Assembly (NCBI RefSeq): GCF_900163655.1
Contig: NZ_FWFG01000092.1
Coordinates: 19,423-83,422 of the forward strand
DNA from: Brachybacterium nesterenkovii
Lineage (GTDB): Bacteria > Actinomycetota > Actinomycetes > Actinomycetales > Dermabacteraceae
Direction of reading: 5' to 3'
Length of the DNA: 64,000 nucleotides
This document shows positions 23,963-32,348 of the stretch, piece after piece. The first letter of the stretch is position 1. Each line of letters opens with the position of its first letter. Both the position numbers and the translations under genes were made by a program. The notes under the pieces are model-generated. The model ran no database searches and was not told where the DNA came from. It saw nothing but the letters and a program-made list of their open reading frames with translations.

Positions 23963-24901
23963 TCAGCCCTGGGCGTTGAGGAAGGACTGCAGCTGACGCA
24001 CGGTGTCGGCGTCCTGCGTGAAGTCCGACGCGCCGTTCGGGGTCATACCGATGGCCTTCTGGACCTCGAGGGTGGTCTCGGTGCCGATCACGCCGTCGTC
24101 GTTCGCACCGACCCAGCGCTGCACGGTGGCGATATCGGCCTTGTCGAGCTCGCCGTCCTGGGACATGCCGACCCACTGATGCACGGCAGCGGTGGTGTCG
24201 TCGCCGAACTTGCCGTCGACCGCGAGGTCACCGGTGGAGGCGGCCTTCGTGGATGTCGACTTCTTCGACTCGGTCTTGTCGGACTTCGTCGACTTCTTGG
24301 AGTCGCTCTTGTCCGACTTCGTGGACTCGGACTTGGTCGACTTCTTGGACTCGTTCTTCTCCGACTTCGGAGCCTCGGTCTTCTCGGACGTCGTGGACTC
24401 GGACTTGGTCGACTTCTTGGACTCGGACTTCTTCTCCGACTTCGGAGCCTCGGTCTTCTCGGACTGGGAGGCCTCATCGGAGGAGCTCGAGGCGGCGCCG
24501 CCGTTGGAGCGGGTCAGGCCGGCCTTCTTGGAGCACACGGGCCACGCGCCCGGGCCCTGGCCCTCGAGGACGCGCTTGGCCACGGTGATCTGCTCGCCCT
24601 TGGAGGCCTTGTTCGCGGTCGAGGCGTACTGGGTGCCGCCGTAGGCGCGCCAGGTCGAGGCCGAGAACTGCAGGCCGCCGTAGTAGCCGTTGCCGCTCGC
24701 GATGGACCAGTTGCCGCCGGACTCGCACTGGGCCACACGGTCCCAGACGCCGGTGTCGGCCGACGCGCTCGCCGCGCCGACGCCGACGACTGAGCCGGCC
24801 GCGACGGCGGTGCCGCCGGCGACGACGGCCGCGCGGCGGAGGAAGGCCGGAGCCTTGATGGTGGGCGCGCCCTCGGCGCGGTGGGTGTGGGACTGCGTCA
24901 T
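23963..24901 (-). CDS. Rpf-like secreted transglycosylase with K/S/E-rich linker
   Basis: A 312-aa secreted cell-wall protein. Residues 1-48 are a signal peptide (basic start, then AAVVAGGTAVAAGSVVGVGA, cleavage near ASASA-DT). Residues ~49-125 are a transglycosylase/Rpf domain: [20 protein letters not shown] with the catalytic Glu in CESGG, then [18 protein letters not shown] long charged linker (~133-225) consists of repeated KSE/SKKSTKSE units encoded by ~70-bp direct repeats. The C-terminal ~85 residues resemble peptidoglycan-binding-like repeats (DGKFGDDTTAAVHQWVG, GVIGTETTLEVQKAIG). ATG 24901 has GGAGG nine bases before it. It is a paralogue of the next gene. Rpf proteins cleave peptidoglycan and promote regrowth from dormancy. 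Confidence 0.88.
   Translation of the reverse strand: MTQSHTHRAEGAPTIKAPAFLRRAAVVAGGTAVAAGSVVGVGAASASADTGVWDRVAQCESGGNWSIASGNGYYGGLQFSASTWRAYGGTQYASTANKASKGEQITVAKRVLEGQGPGAWPVCSKKAGLTRSNGGAASSSSDEASQSEKTEAPKSEKKSESKKSTKSESTTSEKTEAPKSEKNESKKSTKSESTKSDKSDSKKSTKSDKTESKKSTSTKAASTGDLAVDGKFGDDTTAAVHQWVGMSQDGELDKADIATVQRWVGANDDGVIGTETTLEVQKAIGMTPNGASDFTQDADTVRQLQSFLNAQG
24321..24464 (-). repeat. Two ~70-bp tandem direct repeats in the linker of the Rpf-like gene
   Basis: Copies at 24321-24389 (69 nt) and 24393-24464 (72 nt) are almost identical and differ by one codon-sized indel. They encode the repeated TEAPKSEK / SKKSTKSES segments. Shorter related units flank them on the lower-coordinate side. 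In-frame copy-number change would alter linker length without breaking the gene. Confidence 0.85.
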
Positions 24902-25036
24902 CTGAATTCCTCCAGGTCGTATCGGACGGGTGCCGCGCTCGCCGCTTCCGGGGCCGGGGGCCTCGGGCACCGCAGCAGGCCTCTCGGGCACCGCTGTCAT
25001 CGACCGTGCCAGGTCCTCCCCCCGGAATGCACGCGG

Positions 25037-25066
25037 CTTGACCCGACCTTTAACGGGTTTGTGACG
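25037..25066 (-). promoter_or_regulatory. Shared upstream motif of Rpf-like gene 1
   Basis: On the coding strand this reads CGTCACA-N8-AAAGG-N3-GGTCAAG. The same three blocks with identical spacing precede the second Rpf-like gene (26148-26177), while flanking sequence differs. It lies ~136 nt before the ATG. The GTCACA block with a GTCAAG repeat 23 bp downstream resembles the direct-repeat sites described for the response regulator MtrA, a known regulator of rpf genes in related actinobacteria. That match is inference. Confidence 0.6.
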
Positions 25067-25197
25067 CACCCCAACCTTGCGAGCCCGATTTCCCTGGTGA
25101 CGCTCATGCATCACCCGGACGGCATTCAGAACCGGCGAAACAGGCATACCGCAGGCCCGTCGCGCCCTCGATTGCGCACCGCCCCGCGCCCTCGAAT

Positions 25198-25239
25198 GCG
25201 CATCGGCCCGCGCTCCCGAAGAAGCGCGGGCCAATGCGC
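25198..25239 (-). terminator. Hairpin terminator after Rpf-like gene 2
   Basis: Stem of 10 bp (25205-25214 with 25223-25232), one mismatch, then 6 more bp (25198-25203 with 25234-25239), and an 8-nt loop. It starts 38 nt beyond the stop of the second Rpf-like gene. Confidence 0.75.
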
Positions 25240-25276
25240 CGGGCGGCTGACGGAGCGGCACGGCGCTCCGAGCGGA

Positions 25277-26032
25277 TCAGCCGTTCAGGTGGTCCTGGAG
25301 GGCGCGGACGGTCGTGCGGTCGGTGCGGAAGCTCTTGGCGCCGTTGGGCTCCATGCCGACGGCCTCCTGCACCTTGCGGGTGGTCTCGCGGCCGATCTTG
25401 CCGTCGGGGGTCGCCCCGACCTTGCTCTGGATCGCGCGGATGTCCGAGCGGGACAGCGAACCGTCCTGGCGCACGCCCGCCCAGTCCTGCATGGCGCGGG
25501 TGGTGGCGCGGCCGAACTTGCCGTCGACGGCGAGGGAGCCGGAGCCCTGCGCGGGAGCGGAGTACGCGGCCTCCTTCGTCTCGGCGTGCGGGGCCGAGGC
25601 CTCGGCGGCGGAGCTGGCGCCGCCGTTGGAGCGGGTCAGGCCGGCGCGCTTGGAGCAGACGGGCCAGGCGCCCGGGCCCTGAGCCTGGAGGACGCGCTGG
25701 GCGACGGCGATCTGCTCGGACTTCGAGGCCTTGTTCGCGGTCGAGGCGTACTGGCCGCCGCCGAAGGCGTTCCAGGTCGAGCGGCTGAACTGCAGACCGC
25801 CGTAGTAGCCGTTGCCGGTGGCGATGCTCCAGCGGCCGCCGGACTCGCACTGCGCGACGCGGTCCCAGACGCCGCCGTCGGCGGAGGCCGAGGTGGCGCC
25901 GAGACCGACCACCGAGCTGGCGGCGATGGCGGTGCCGCCCACGATGACGGCGGCGCGGGGAGCGAGGCGCGCGTCCTTCAACAGGACGGCGGAGCCGCCG
26001 GCGCGGTGGGTGTGGCGAGCGGACTGGGTCAT
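25277..26032 (-). CDS. Rpf-like secreted transglycosylase, short linker
   Basis: A 251-aa paralogue of the gene at 23963-24901. It has a signal peptide ([20 protein letters not shown], cleavage near ASADG), an Rpf/transglycosylase domain with [17 protein letters not shown] and [18 protein letters not shown], a short Ala/Ser-rich linker (about 25 residues) in place of the long K/S/E linker, and the same C-terminal peptidoglycan-binding-like repeats ([33 protein letters not shown]). ATG 26032 is preceded by GGAGGAG. The pair likely arose by tandem duplication. It is probably regulated through the motif it shares with its neighbour. Confidence 0.88.
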   Translation of the reverse strand: MTQSARHTHRAGGSAVLLKDARLAPRAAVIVGGTAIAASSVVGLGATSASADGGVWDRVAQCESGGRWSIATGNGYYGGLQFSRSTWNAFGGGQYASTANKASKSEQIAVAQRVLQAQGPGAWPVCSKRAGLTRSNGGASSAAEASAPHAETKEAAYSAPAQGSGSLAVDGKFGRATTRAMQDWAGVRQDGSLSRSDIRAIQSKVGATPDGKIGRETTRKVQEAVGMEPNGAKSFRTDRTTVRALQDHLNG

Positions 26033-26147
26033 GGGGATCTCCTCCGTGTCGGTGAGCGGCGATCCGCGTCCCGGCGGGGAAGGAGGGGGACGATGCGGGG
26101 GTGCCTCGCGTGCAACGGTGCCAGCGCCTCGCGCAGATGGCATCACC

Positions 26148-26177
26148 CTTGACCGTTCCTTTGCCCAGGCTGTGACG
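26148..26177 (-). promoter_or_regulatory. Shared upstream motif of Rpf-like gene 2
   Basis: Coding strand CGTCACA-N8-AAAGG-N3-GGTCAAG, the same blocks and spacing as at 25037-25066. It lies ~116 nt before the ATG at 26032. Confidence 0.6.
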
Positions 26178-26315
26178 AAGTCGGGCATTCTCCGCCTTCC
26201 CCGCGTCCGCGTCATCGGGCGGCCGGGTGCGCGTCCAGAAACTGCAGTCAGACCGCATGCGCCCCGCCATATCCAGGGCACATGCCGTCTCACGACAGAC
26301 TCTGGACGCCCCGGC

Positions 26316-28058
26316 TCAGCGCGGGATGTTGCGCACGTTCGCCGCTGCCATGTCGACCATGCGGCCCACGCCGCCGCCCAGCACGATCTTCGACGCCGAG
26401 GTCGCGAAGCCCCGGATCTGCTGCGCGGTGATCTTCGGCGGCATCGACAGGGCATCGGGGTCGGTCACGACGTCGATGAGCACGGGCCCGGGCATGGCCA
26501 GGGCCTTGGCCATCTCCTTCTTGAGCTTCTTGGGGTCCGTGATCCGCACCGACGGGATGCCGACGGCGCTCGCGATCGCCGCGAAGTCCACGGCCTCGTG
26601 GTCGGTCTCGTAGTCCGGGATGCCCTCGACCAGCATCTCGAGGCGCACCATCCCCAGGCTGGAGTTGTTGAACACGACCACCTTGGTGTCCAGGCGGTGC
26701 AGCTTCACCGTCAGCAGCTCGCCCATCAGCATCCCCAGCCCGCCGTCGCCGGACATCGAGATCACCTGGCGCCCCGGGGGGGAGGCGGAGGCGCCGATCG
26801 CCTGCGGCAGGGCGTTGGCCATGGTCCCGTGGTGCCAGGAGCCGAACACGCGGCGCTTCCCGTTGGGCGTGATGTAGCGGGCGCCCCACACGTTGCACAT
26901 GCCGGTGTCGACGGTGAACACGGCGTCGTCATCGGCCAGCTCGTCGAGCGTCGCGGCCACGAACTCGGGGTGGATCGGCTTCATCCGCCCCACGTTCTTC
27001 GTGTATGCGGCCACCACGCCCGTGAGCGCCTTGTGGTGCTTCCTCAGCATGGCGTCGAGGTAGCGGCGCGACCGCTTCTCCTCCACGAGCGGCAGCAGGG
27101 CCTGCAGCGTCAGCGCCACGTCGCCGTGGATCGCGAGGTCCAGCGGCACGCGGCGGCCCAGCACGGAGGCGTCGGCGTCGACCTGCACCACGCGGATGCC
27201 GCGCTCGGCGGGCAGGAACTCGCTGTAGGGGAAGTCGGTGCCCAGCAGGATCACGAGGTCGGCCTCGTGCATCGCCTCGTAGCAGGCGCCGTAGCCCAGC
27301 AGCCCGCTCATGCCCACGTCGAAGGGGTTGTCGTACTGGATCCATTCCTTGCCGCCGAAGGCGTGCCCCACGGGGGCCTTGAGCGCGTCGGCGAGCGCGA
27401 GCACCTCGTCGCGGGCGCGCTCGACGCCCGCCCCGGCGAACAGCATCACCTTCTCGGCCTCGTCGATGAGCCGCGCGAGCTCGCCGACGGGTGCGGCGGC
27501 GGGCTGGACGGCACCCAGCTCGGTCGCGAGCGTCCGGGTGAGGGGCCCGTCGACCTCCTCGTCGGCGATGTCGCCCGGGAGCACGAGCACGGACACGCCC
27601 CGCTTCGCGATCGCCGTCTGGATGGCGATGTGGAGCAGGGTCGCGCCATGGGGACCGGAGTTGACCATCTCGCAGAAGTGCGAGCACTCGGCGAACAGGG
27701 CCTCCGGGTGGGTCTCCTGGAAGAAGCCGGTGCCGATCTTCGCGCTGGGGATGTGCGAGGCGATCGCGAGCACGGGCGCGTGATCGCGGTGGGCGTCGTA
27801 CAGCCCCTGGATCAGATGCGTGTTGCCGGGGCCGCAGGAGCCGGCGCACACGGCGAGCCTCCCGGTCAGGCGGGCCTCGGCGCCGGCGGCGAACGCGGCG
27901 GCCTCCTCGTTGCGCACGTGCACCCACTCGATGCCCTCGGTGGTGCGGACGGCGTCGACGACCGGGTTCAGGGAGTCCCCGACGAGTCCGTAGATGCGTT
28001 CGACGCCCATGTCGCGGAGTTGGGTGACGAGGAGTCGGGCGAAGCTGGTGCGTGCCAT
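26316..28058 (-). CDS. poxB: Pyruvate:quinone oxidoreductase (pyruvate oxidase, PoxB type)
   Basis: A 580-aa thiamine-diphosphate enzyme that oxidises pyruvate to acetate and CO2 and passes electrons to membrane quinone. The N-terminal TPP-binding domain has [16 protein letters not shown], the catalytic-Glu region [15 protein letters not shown] and [19 protein letters not shown]. The central FAD-binding domain spans ~190-325 ([15 protein letters not shown]). The C-terminal TPP domain has [15 protein letters not shown] and [12 protein letters not shown], the GDG-N metal motif. The ATG has GGAGG nine bases upstream, and a -10-like TACGGT sits at 28129-28124. It is monocistronic. Its C-terminus (NVRNIPR) suggests only a weak membrane-binding tail. 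PoxB versus the related acetolactate synthase is decided by overall similarity to quinone-dependent pyruvate dehydrogenases. Confidence 0.92.
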   Translation of the reverse strand: MARTSFARLLVTQLRDMGVERIYGLVGDSLNPVVDAVRTTEGIEWVHVRNEEAAAFAAGAEARLTGRLAVCAGSCGPGNTHLIQGLYDAHRDHAPVLAIASHIPSAKIGTGFFQETHPEALFAECSHFCEMVNSGPHGATLLHIAIQTAIAKRGVSVLVLPGDIADEEVDGPLTRTLATELGAVQPAAAPVGELARLIDEAEKVMLFAGAGVERARDEVLALADALKAPVGHAFGGKEWIQYDNPFDVGMSGLLGYGACYEAMHEADLVILLGTDFPYSEFLPAERGIRVVQVDADASVLGRRVPLDLAIHGDVALTLQALLPLVEEKRSRRYLDAMLRKHHKALTGVVAAYTKNVGRMKPIHPEFVAATLDELADDDAVFTVDTGMCNVWGARYITPNGKRRVFGSWHHGTMANALPQAIGASASPPGRQVISMSGDGGLGMLMGELLTVKLHRLDTKVVVFNNSSLGMVRLEMLVEGIPDYETDHEAVDFAAIASAVGIPSVRITDPKKLKKEMAKALAMPGPVLIDVVTDPDALSMPPKITAQQIRGFATSASKIVLGGGVGRMVDMAAANVRNIPR

Positions 28059-28200
28059 GCGGTAGTGCCTCCTGCGGCGCAGTAGTGGTCGGCGCCCCGC
28101 AGGGCAGGGCGCCCGTCCCGTTCACCGTAGGCAGGGCGTTCGTCCCGACGCGAGGGAGACATGACCAAGCAGACATCCACGTGGTCGGCTGCACCGTCGA

Positions 28201-28206
28201 TAGGCT
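28201..28206 (+). promoter_or_regulatory. -10 box of a probable leaderless promoter
   Basis: TAGGCT is followed by exactly 6 nt and the GTG start at 28213. No ribosome-binding site is present. Confidence 0.45.
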
Positions 28207-28212
28207 GACGCC

Positions 28213-30180
28213 GTGGACACCCCGGACGTCACCGTCGTCATCCCCTTCTCCGCTGCGCTCGACACCCTGCCCCTGCAGCTCGCGGCCCTCGCCGGGCAGG
28301 TCGATGCCCCGCCGTTCGAGGTGGTCATCGCCGACAACGAGGGCAGCGCCGGGCTCGCGGAGCTCGTCGCCGCGCTCGCACCGGTGCCGCCGGTGCGGGT
28401 GGTCGACGCGAGCGGCCGCCCGGGTGCCGCCCACGCTCGCAACGCCGGGGCGGCCGCTGCGCGCGGGGCCACGCTCCTGTTCTGCGACGCCGACGACGTC
28501 GTGGATCCGCGCTGGGTCGCGGGCCTCGCGGCGGCCGTCGAGCCGGGGCGGTCGTTCGCGGCCGGTTGCCTGCGCCTGGACCGGCTGAACCCCGCGTGGA
28601 CGCTGCGCCCCTTCCTGGGCCTCGAGCCGGGGCCCCGGCTCGAGGCCCCCGTGCTCCAGGCGCCGTTCGCCTACCTCGGCTATCTGCCGTTCGGGTACAG
28701 CGCGAACCTGGCGATGGCGCGCACCGACCTCCTCGCGCTCGGCGGCATGGACGCGACGCTCACGTGCGGCGAGGACGTGGACCTGTGCTGGCGGGCGCAG
28801 GAGTCGGGCCTCGCGATGCGGACCGTCCCCGGAGCGGTCGTCGACTACCGGTTGCGGACGACTCTGAGGGACATCTTCGCCCAGCGCCGCGCCTACGGCC
28901 GCGCCCAGGTGCAGGAGTCCGAGCGCTCCCTCCTCCTGGGACGCCCGGTACGGAGGACGTCGTGGTCCTGGGCTCTGCGCGAGCTCGTGCGGATGCCCCT
29001 GCAGAGCCTGCCCGCGACCATGCGGCCCGGGGCCGCCCGCGAGGACCGCGTCCGCGCCGCGATGCAGTACGGAGGCGTCGTCGGCGCCGCCGAGGGCCTC
29101 GTGCGCCACCGTGCCCTCCGCCAGGGCCTGGGCCTCGCGTCGCCACGGCCCGGAGCGACGGGCAGGGCCCTCGCCCCGGGAAGACCGCTGCTGATCCTGT
29201 CGCCGCATCTGGACGACGCCGTGCTCAGCGTGTCCGCCCTCCTCGACGAGCCGGGGGCGGAGGTGTGGACCGTCTTCGCGGGTGTTCCCGCCGACGGCGT
29301 CAGCACCGCGTGGGACCGGGCGTGCGGCTACGACTCCGGGGCCGAGCTGGTCCGCGACCGTCGGCTCGAGGACGCCGCCGCCCTCGCCGGCATCCGGCAC
29401 CGCCACCTCGATCTCCTCGACCGCGCCTATGCGGACCCCGGGGAGAGGCCGCAGGACCTCGCCGAGCTCGCCGCGCAGCTGCGCGCGTGGCTCACCGAGC
29501 ACCCCGACGGGCTCCTCGTCGCCCCGTCCGGCGCGGGGGTGGCCGTCCCCAGCGGGCCGGCCGATCGCACGCGCGGCGCGGTGCGGCGCCTGCGGGGAGC
29601 AGCGCGTGCTCTCCGGCGCCGCGGCGCGCCGACCGGCTCATCCGGGGTGCCGAACGGAGTATCCGGAGCGCCGATCGGACCGCTGACCGCCGCCCTGACC
29701 GCGCCCGACGCACGGGAGGAGGGCGCTTCCACCGCCGATGCCCCGCCGAGGTGCGCGCCGGCGCCGTCCCGCGCGGCCGGTGGCGCTCGAGCTGCCGCGC
29801 GCACCGGCGCCCAGCGCCTCCTCCACGCCGACATGATCCGTCGGCGCCGGCGCGCCGAGGGCCAGGGCATGCTCGCCAACGAGGACCACGCCGCGGTGCG
29901 CGAGACCGCGCTCGACGTCGCGGTCTCGGCAGGCGTCGACGTCGTGCTCTACGAGGACCTGCCCTACGGTATGGACCGGCCGGCCGAGAGCACCGTCGCC
30001 GCGGCGGCACGGCGGACCGGCCGCAGCGCCCGGCCCGTGCTGCTGGCCCCCGATCGCGAGCGCAAGATCGCGCGCGCCGCGCACTATCGCAGCCAGATCC
30101 CGCAGGTCTCTCCTCCTGTCGGCGTCTTCGCACGCGCGCTCGAGCCCGCCGCCGAGAGGCTGTGGCTGCTCGAGGCCTGA
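28213..30180 (+). CDS. GT2 glycosyltransferase fused to PIG-L/LmbE-type deacetylase
   Basis: A 655-aa fusion. Residues 1-~230 are a GT2: VTVVIPFSAALDTLPLQ, FCDADDVVDP (90-99), LTCGEDVDLCWRAQ (183-196). From ~325 a PIG-L/LmbE metal-dependent N-deacetylase begins: LLILSPHLDDAVLSVSAL, where PHLDD (331-335) binds the zinc. The second metal motif, normally HxDH, appears as NEDHAAVR (556-563). Between them, residues ~445-545 are an Ala/Pro/Arg/Ser-rich insert not usual in the family. LmbE enzymes remove acetyl groups from N-acetyl sugars. The fusion could transfer an N-acetylhexosamine and deacetylate it. The GT2 half is close to the GT2 at 4327-5313. It stands alone, divergent from poxB. Confidence 0.85.
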   Translation: MDTPDVTVVIPFSAALDTLPLQLAALAGQVDAPPFEVVIADNEGSAGLAELVAALAPVPPVRVVDASGRPGAAHARNAGAAAARGATLLFCDADDVVDPRWVAGLAAAVEPGRSFAAGCLRLDRLNPAWTLRPFLGLEPGPRLEAPVLQAPFAYLGYLPFGYSANLAMARTDLLALGGMDATLTCGEDVDLCWRAQESGLAMRTVPGAVVDYRLRTTLRDIFAQRRAYGRAQVQESERSLLLGRPVRRTSWSWALRELVRMPLQSLPATMRPGAAREDRVRAAMQYGGVVGAAEGLVRHRALRQGLGLASPRPGATGRALAPGRPLLILSPHLDDAVLSVSALLDEPGAEVWTVFAGVPADGVSTAWDRACGYDSGAELVRDRRLEDAAALAGIRHRHLDLLDRAYADPGERPQDLAELAAQLRAWLTEHPDGLLVAPSGAGVAVPSGPADRTRGAVRRLRGAARALRRRGAPTGSSGVPNGVSGAPIGPLTAALTAPDAREEGASTADAPPRCAPAPSRAAGGARAAARTGAQRLLHADMIRRRRRAEGQGMLANEDHAAVRETALDVAVSAGVDVVLYEDLPYGMDRPAESTVAAAARRTGRSARPVLLAPDRERKIARAAHYRSQIPQVSPPVGVFARALEPAAERLWLLEA

Positions 30181-30339
30181 CACCTCGGGCCGGGCCCTGC
30201 TCCCCTCCGCGTCCGGGGATTCTCCGGGGAGTGCTGGCCGCAGGGCTGAGGCTCCGTCCCCGCCTGCACGCCCACACTGGTTCCTGCGCAGGTCGGCGCA
30301 TCGAGGTGCCGACCGCGGTCGAGCTCAGGGGGAGTCCTC

Positions 30340-31419
30340 GTGGAAGCGGTCCGTCGGTACGTGTTCCCGATCATCTGGATGGTGATCATCGGCCTCATGG
30401 CCCTGGCGCTGGTGAAGATCGCCTTCTTCAGCGGCGACCCGACGTCGAGCGCCGAGGACGGCGCCGCTCCGCAGGCGGCCGTGGACCAGTACGCGACCGT
30501 GCCCGTGTCCCGCGGGGACATCGCCAGCACCCTCGAGCTCACGGCGACCGTCGAGGCCGATGAGGGCACGGCCCTGAAAGCCAAAGACGCCGGGGAGATC
30601 ACCGAGGTGTCGGTGAGCAACGGCGACCGGGTCGAGGAGGGCACCACGATCCTCAAGCTGCGCGTGCCGCAGGAGGCGGCGGCCGCCCCCGCCGTCGACC
30701 CCGCGGACCCGAACGCGGCCGCCTCCGCGGCCCCGGCCGAGCCCCAGTACGAGCACCTCACCCTGAAGGCCACGACGGCCGGCGTGGTCCGCGACCTCGA
30801 CGCCCTCAAGGGCCAGACCCTGGCGATCGGCGACACCGTCGCGACCATCTCCCCCGGCACCTACGCGATCGTCGCGCCCCTGACCCCCGAGCAGCAGCTG
30901 CAGCTGCTGGACCAGGACCTGCACGCGAGCGCCGTCATCCCCGGCACCGAGGGCCCCGTCGCCTGCGAGGCGCCGAAGGTCGAGGAGAACTCCCCCGACG
31001 CCTCCGGCGCGTCCAATACCGGTGCCTCCGACCCGGCCGCCGCGATGGAGGGCGATCCGATGGCCGGTGCAGACACGTCGGCCGCCTCCGGCGGTGCCTC
31101 CTCCGCCGCCTCCCTGCGCTGCCCCGTCCTCGCGGGCACCAAGATCGTGCCGGGCCTGGGCGTGGACGTCACCGTGGACCTGGGCACCGCGACCGGGGTG
31201 CTGACCGTCCCCACGACGGCGGTCAAGGGCGAGGCGGGCGCTGGCACCGTGTACGTCCTGGATGATGCGACCGGCGAGCCGACGGAGATCCCCGTGACCC
31301 TCGGCAAGAAGGGCGAGGACGCCGTCGAGATCACCGGCGGCCTCGAGGAGGGCCAGGAGGTCCTGCAGTACGTCCCCGGCGTGGATGCCGAGGATCAGAT
31401 GGGCATGGAGACCTGGTGA
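30340..31419 (+). CDS. HlyD/MacA-like membrane-fusion (adaptor) protein
   Basis: A 359-aa membrane-anchored adaptor. One N-terminal helix (FPIIWMVIIGLMALALVKIA, residues 9-28) anchors it; the rest is extracytoplasmic. It has lipoyl/barrel-sandwich halves (ALKAKDAGEITEVSVSNGD and LKATTAGVVRDLDALKGQ) and a beta-barrel/membrane-proximal region with VLTVPTTAVKGEAGAGTVYV. An Asp/Ala/Ser-rich insert lies at ~210-260. GTG 30340 is preceded by GGGGGAG at five bases. Its TGA overlaps the GTG of the ATPase gene. It is the first gene of a MacAB-like three-gene operon. In Gram-positive cells these adaptors work without an outer-membrane channel. Confidence 0.85.
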   Translation: MEAVRRYVFPIIWMVIIGLMALALVKIAFFSGDPTSSAEDGAAPQAAVDQYATVPVSRGDIASTLELTATVEADEGTALKAKDAGEITEVSVSNGDRVEEGTTILKLRVPQEAAAAPAVDPADPNAAASAAPAEPQYEHLTLKATTAGVVRDLDALKGQTLAIGDTVATISPGTYAIVAPLTPEQQLQLLDQDLHASAVIPGTEGPVACEAPKVEENSPDASGASNTGASDPAAAMEGDPMAGADTSAASGGASSAASLRCPVLAGTKIVPGLGVDVTVDLGTATGVLTVPTTAVKGEAGAGTVYVLDDATGEPTEIPVTLGKKGEDAVEITGGLEEGQEVLQYVPGVDAEDQMGMETW

Positions 31420-32348
31420 GCACCGCACCCGGCGCCGAGCCGCCCACCGAGTCGCTCGCACCGATCGAGGCACCGATCCCGAGCCGCGGGGCGCGCGCCG
31501 CCGGCACCGCCCCGCTCCTCGAGCTGCGCTCTCTGGCCCGAGCCGTCCGCCTGCCCGGCGGGGAGGTCCTCGAGATCCTCCGCGGCATCGACCTGATCGT
31601 CGAGGGCGGCGAGCATGTCTCGATCGTCGGCCGCTCCGGCTCCGGCAAGACCACGCTGCTCAACCAGCTGGGCCTCATCGACCGGCCCACCGGCGGGACC
31701 GTCCTGTTCGACGGCCAGGACTCGACGCGGCTGTCGGATAGGCGCCGAGCCCGCCTGCGCGGCGAGTCCGTCGGCTTCGTGTTCCAGCAGTTCAACCTGC
31801 TGGAGGGCCGCACCGCGCTGGAGAACGTCATGATGCCGATGCTGTACGGCACCGCCCGCCAGTTCTGGGGGCGGGAGAAGGCCGCGATGGAGATGCTCGA
31901 GCGCGTCGGCCTGGCCGGTCGCGCGCAGTCCAAGCCCAACCGGATGTCCGGCGGCGAGCAGCAGCGCGTGGCCGTGGCCCGCGCCCTCGTGCGTCGTCCC
32001 CGCCTGATCCTGGCCGACGAGCCCACCGGTGCCCTCGACGTCACCACCGGGGAGGCCGTCATGGCGCTGCTCGACGAGATCGCCCGCGAGTCCGGGGCCG
32101 CGCTCGTGACCATCACCCACGACCTGCAGGTCGCGGCCCTGTCCGACCGCTCGTTCCTGCTGGACGGCGGCGTGCTCCACACGGTCGACCGCGATGCCGC
32201 GCGCGGGGCTCTCGCCGGGACCGCGGGCATCCGCGCCGGCCGCGCCGCGGTCGGGGCATCGGGTGACACCACCCAAGCGACGGGCGCTGCGGTCGGGGAT
32301 GCGGACGCCGCGGCCCGCGTCGGGGCATCGGAAGGAGGAGCCCGATGA
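31416..32348 (+). CDS. MacB-like ABC transporter ATP-binding subunit
   Basis: A 310-aa ATPase. Walker A is GRSGSGKTT (72-80), the Q-loop is VFQQFNLLEGR, the signature is MSGGEQQR, Walker B is LILADEPTGALD and the switch is ITHDLQVAA. This is the LolD/MacB-type pattern. The N-terminal ~30 residues and the C-terminal ~60 residues (Ala/Gly-rich, with a repeat of GASG/VGDAD type) are extra to the core. GTG 31416 overlaps the stop of the adaptor gene (GTGA). It energises the permease downstream. Substrate unknown: peptides, antibiotics and lipids are all possible for this family. Confidence 0.9.
   Translation: MSTAPGAEPPTESLAPIEAPIPSRGARAAGTAPLLELRSLARAVRLPGGEVLEILRGIDLIVEGGEHVSIVGRSGSGKTTLLNQLGLIDRPTGGTVLFDGQDSTRLSDRRRARLRGESVGFVFQQFNLLEGRTALENVMMPMLYGTARQFWGREKAAMEMLERVGLAGRAQSKPNRMSGGEQQRVAVARALVRRPRLILADEPTGALDVTTGEAVMALLDEIARESGAALVTITHDLQVAALSDRSFLLDGGVLHTVDRDAARGALAGTAGIRAGRAAVGASGDTTQATGAAVGDADAAARVGASEGGAR

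Noticed and set aside
24902..25003. Upstream in-frame ATG giving a 34-residue longer Rpf-like protein 1
   Set aside because: The added sequence is Pro/Gly-rich and would bury the signal peptide; ATG 24901 has a clear GGAGG site.
24902..25140. Possible c-di-AMP (ydaO-type) riboswitch in the Rpf-like gene leader
   Set aside because: Such riboswitches precede rpf genes in other actinobacteria, but I could not find the conserved core sequences in the expected order here. A covariance-model search would decide; a significant hit would restore the call.
26231..26309. 9-bp inverted repeat as a terminator for poxB
   Set aside because: The arms are separated by 61 nt and no U-run follows; too weak to call.
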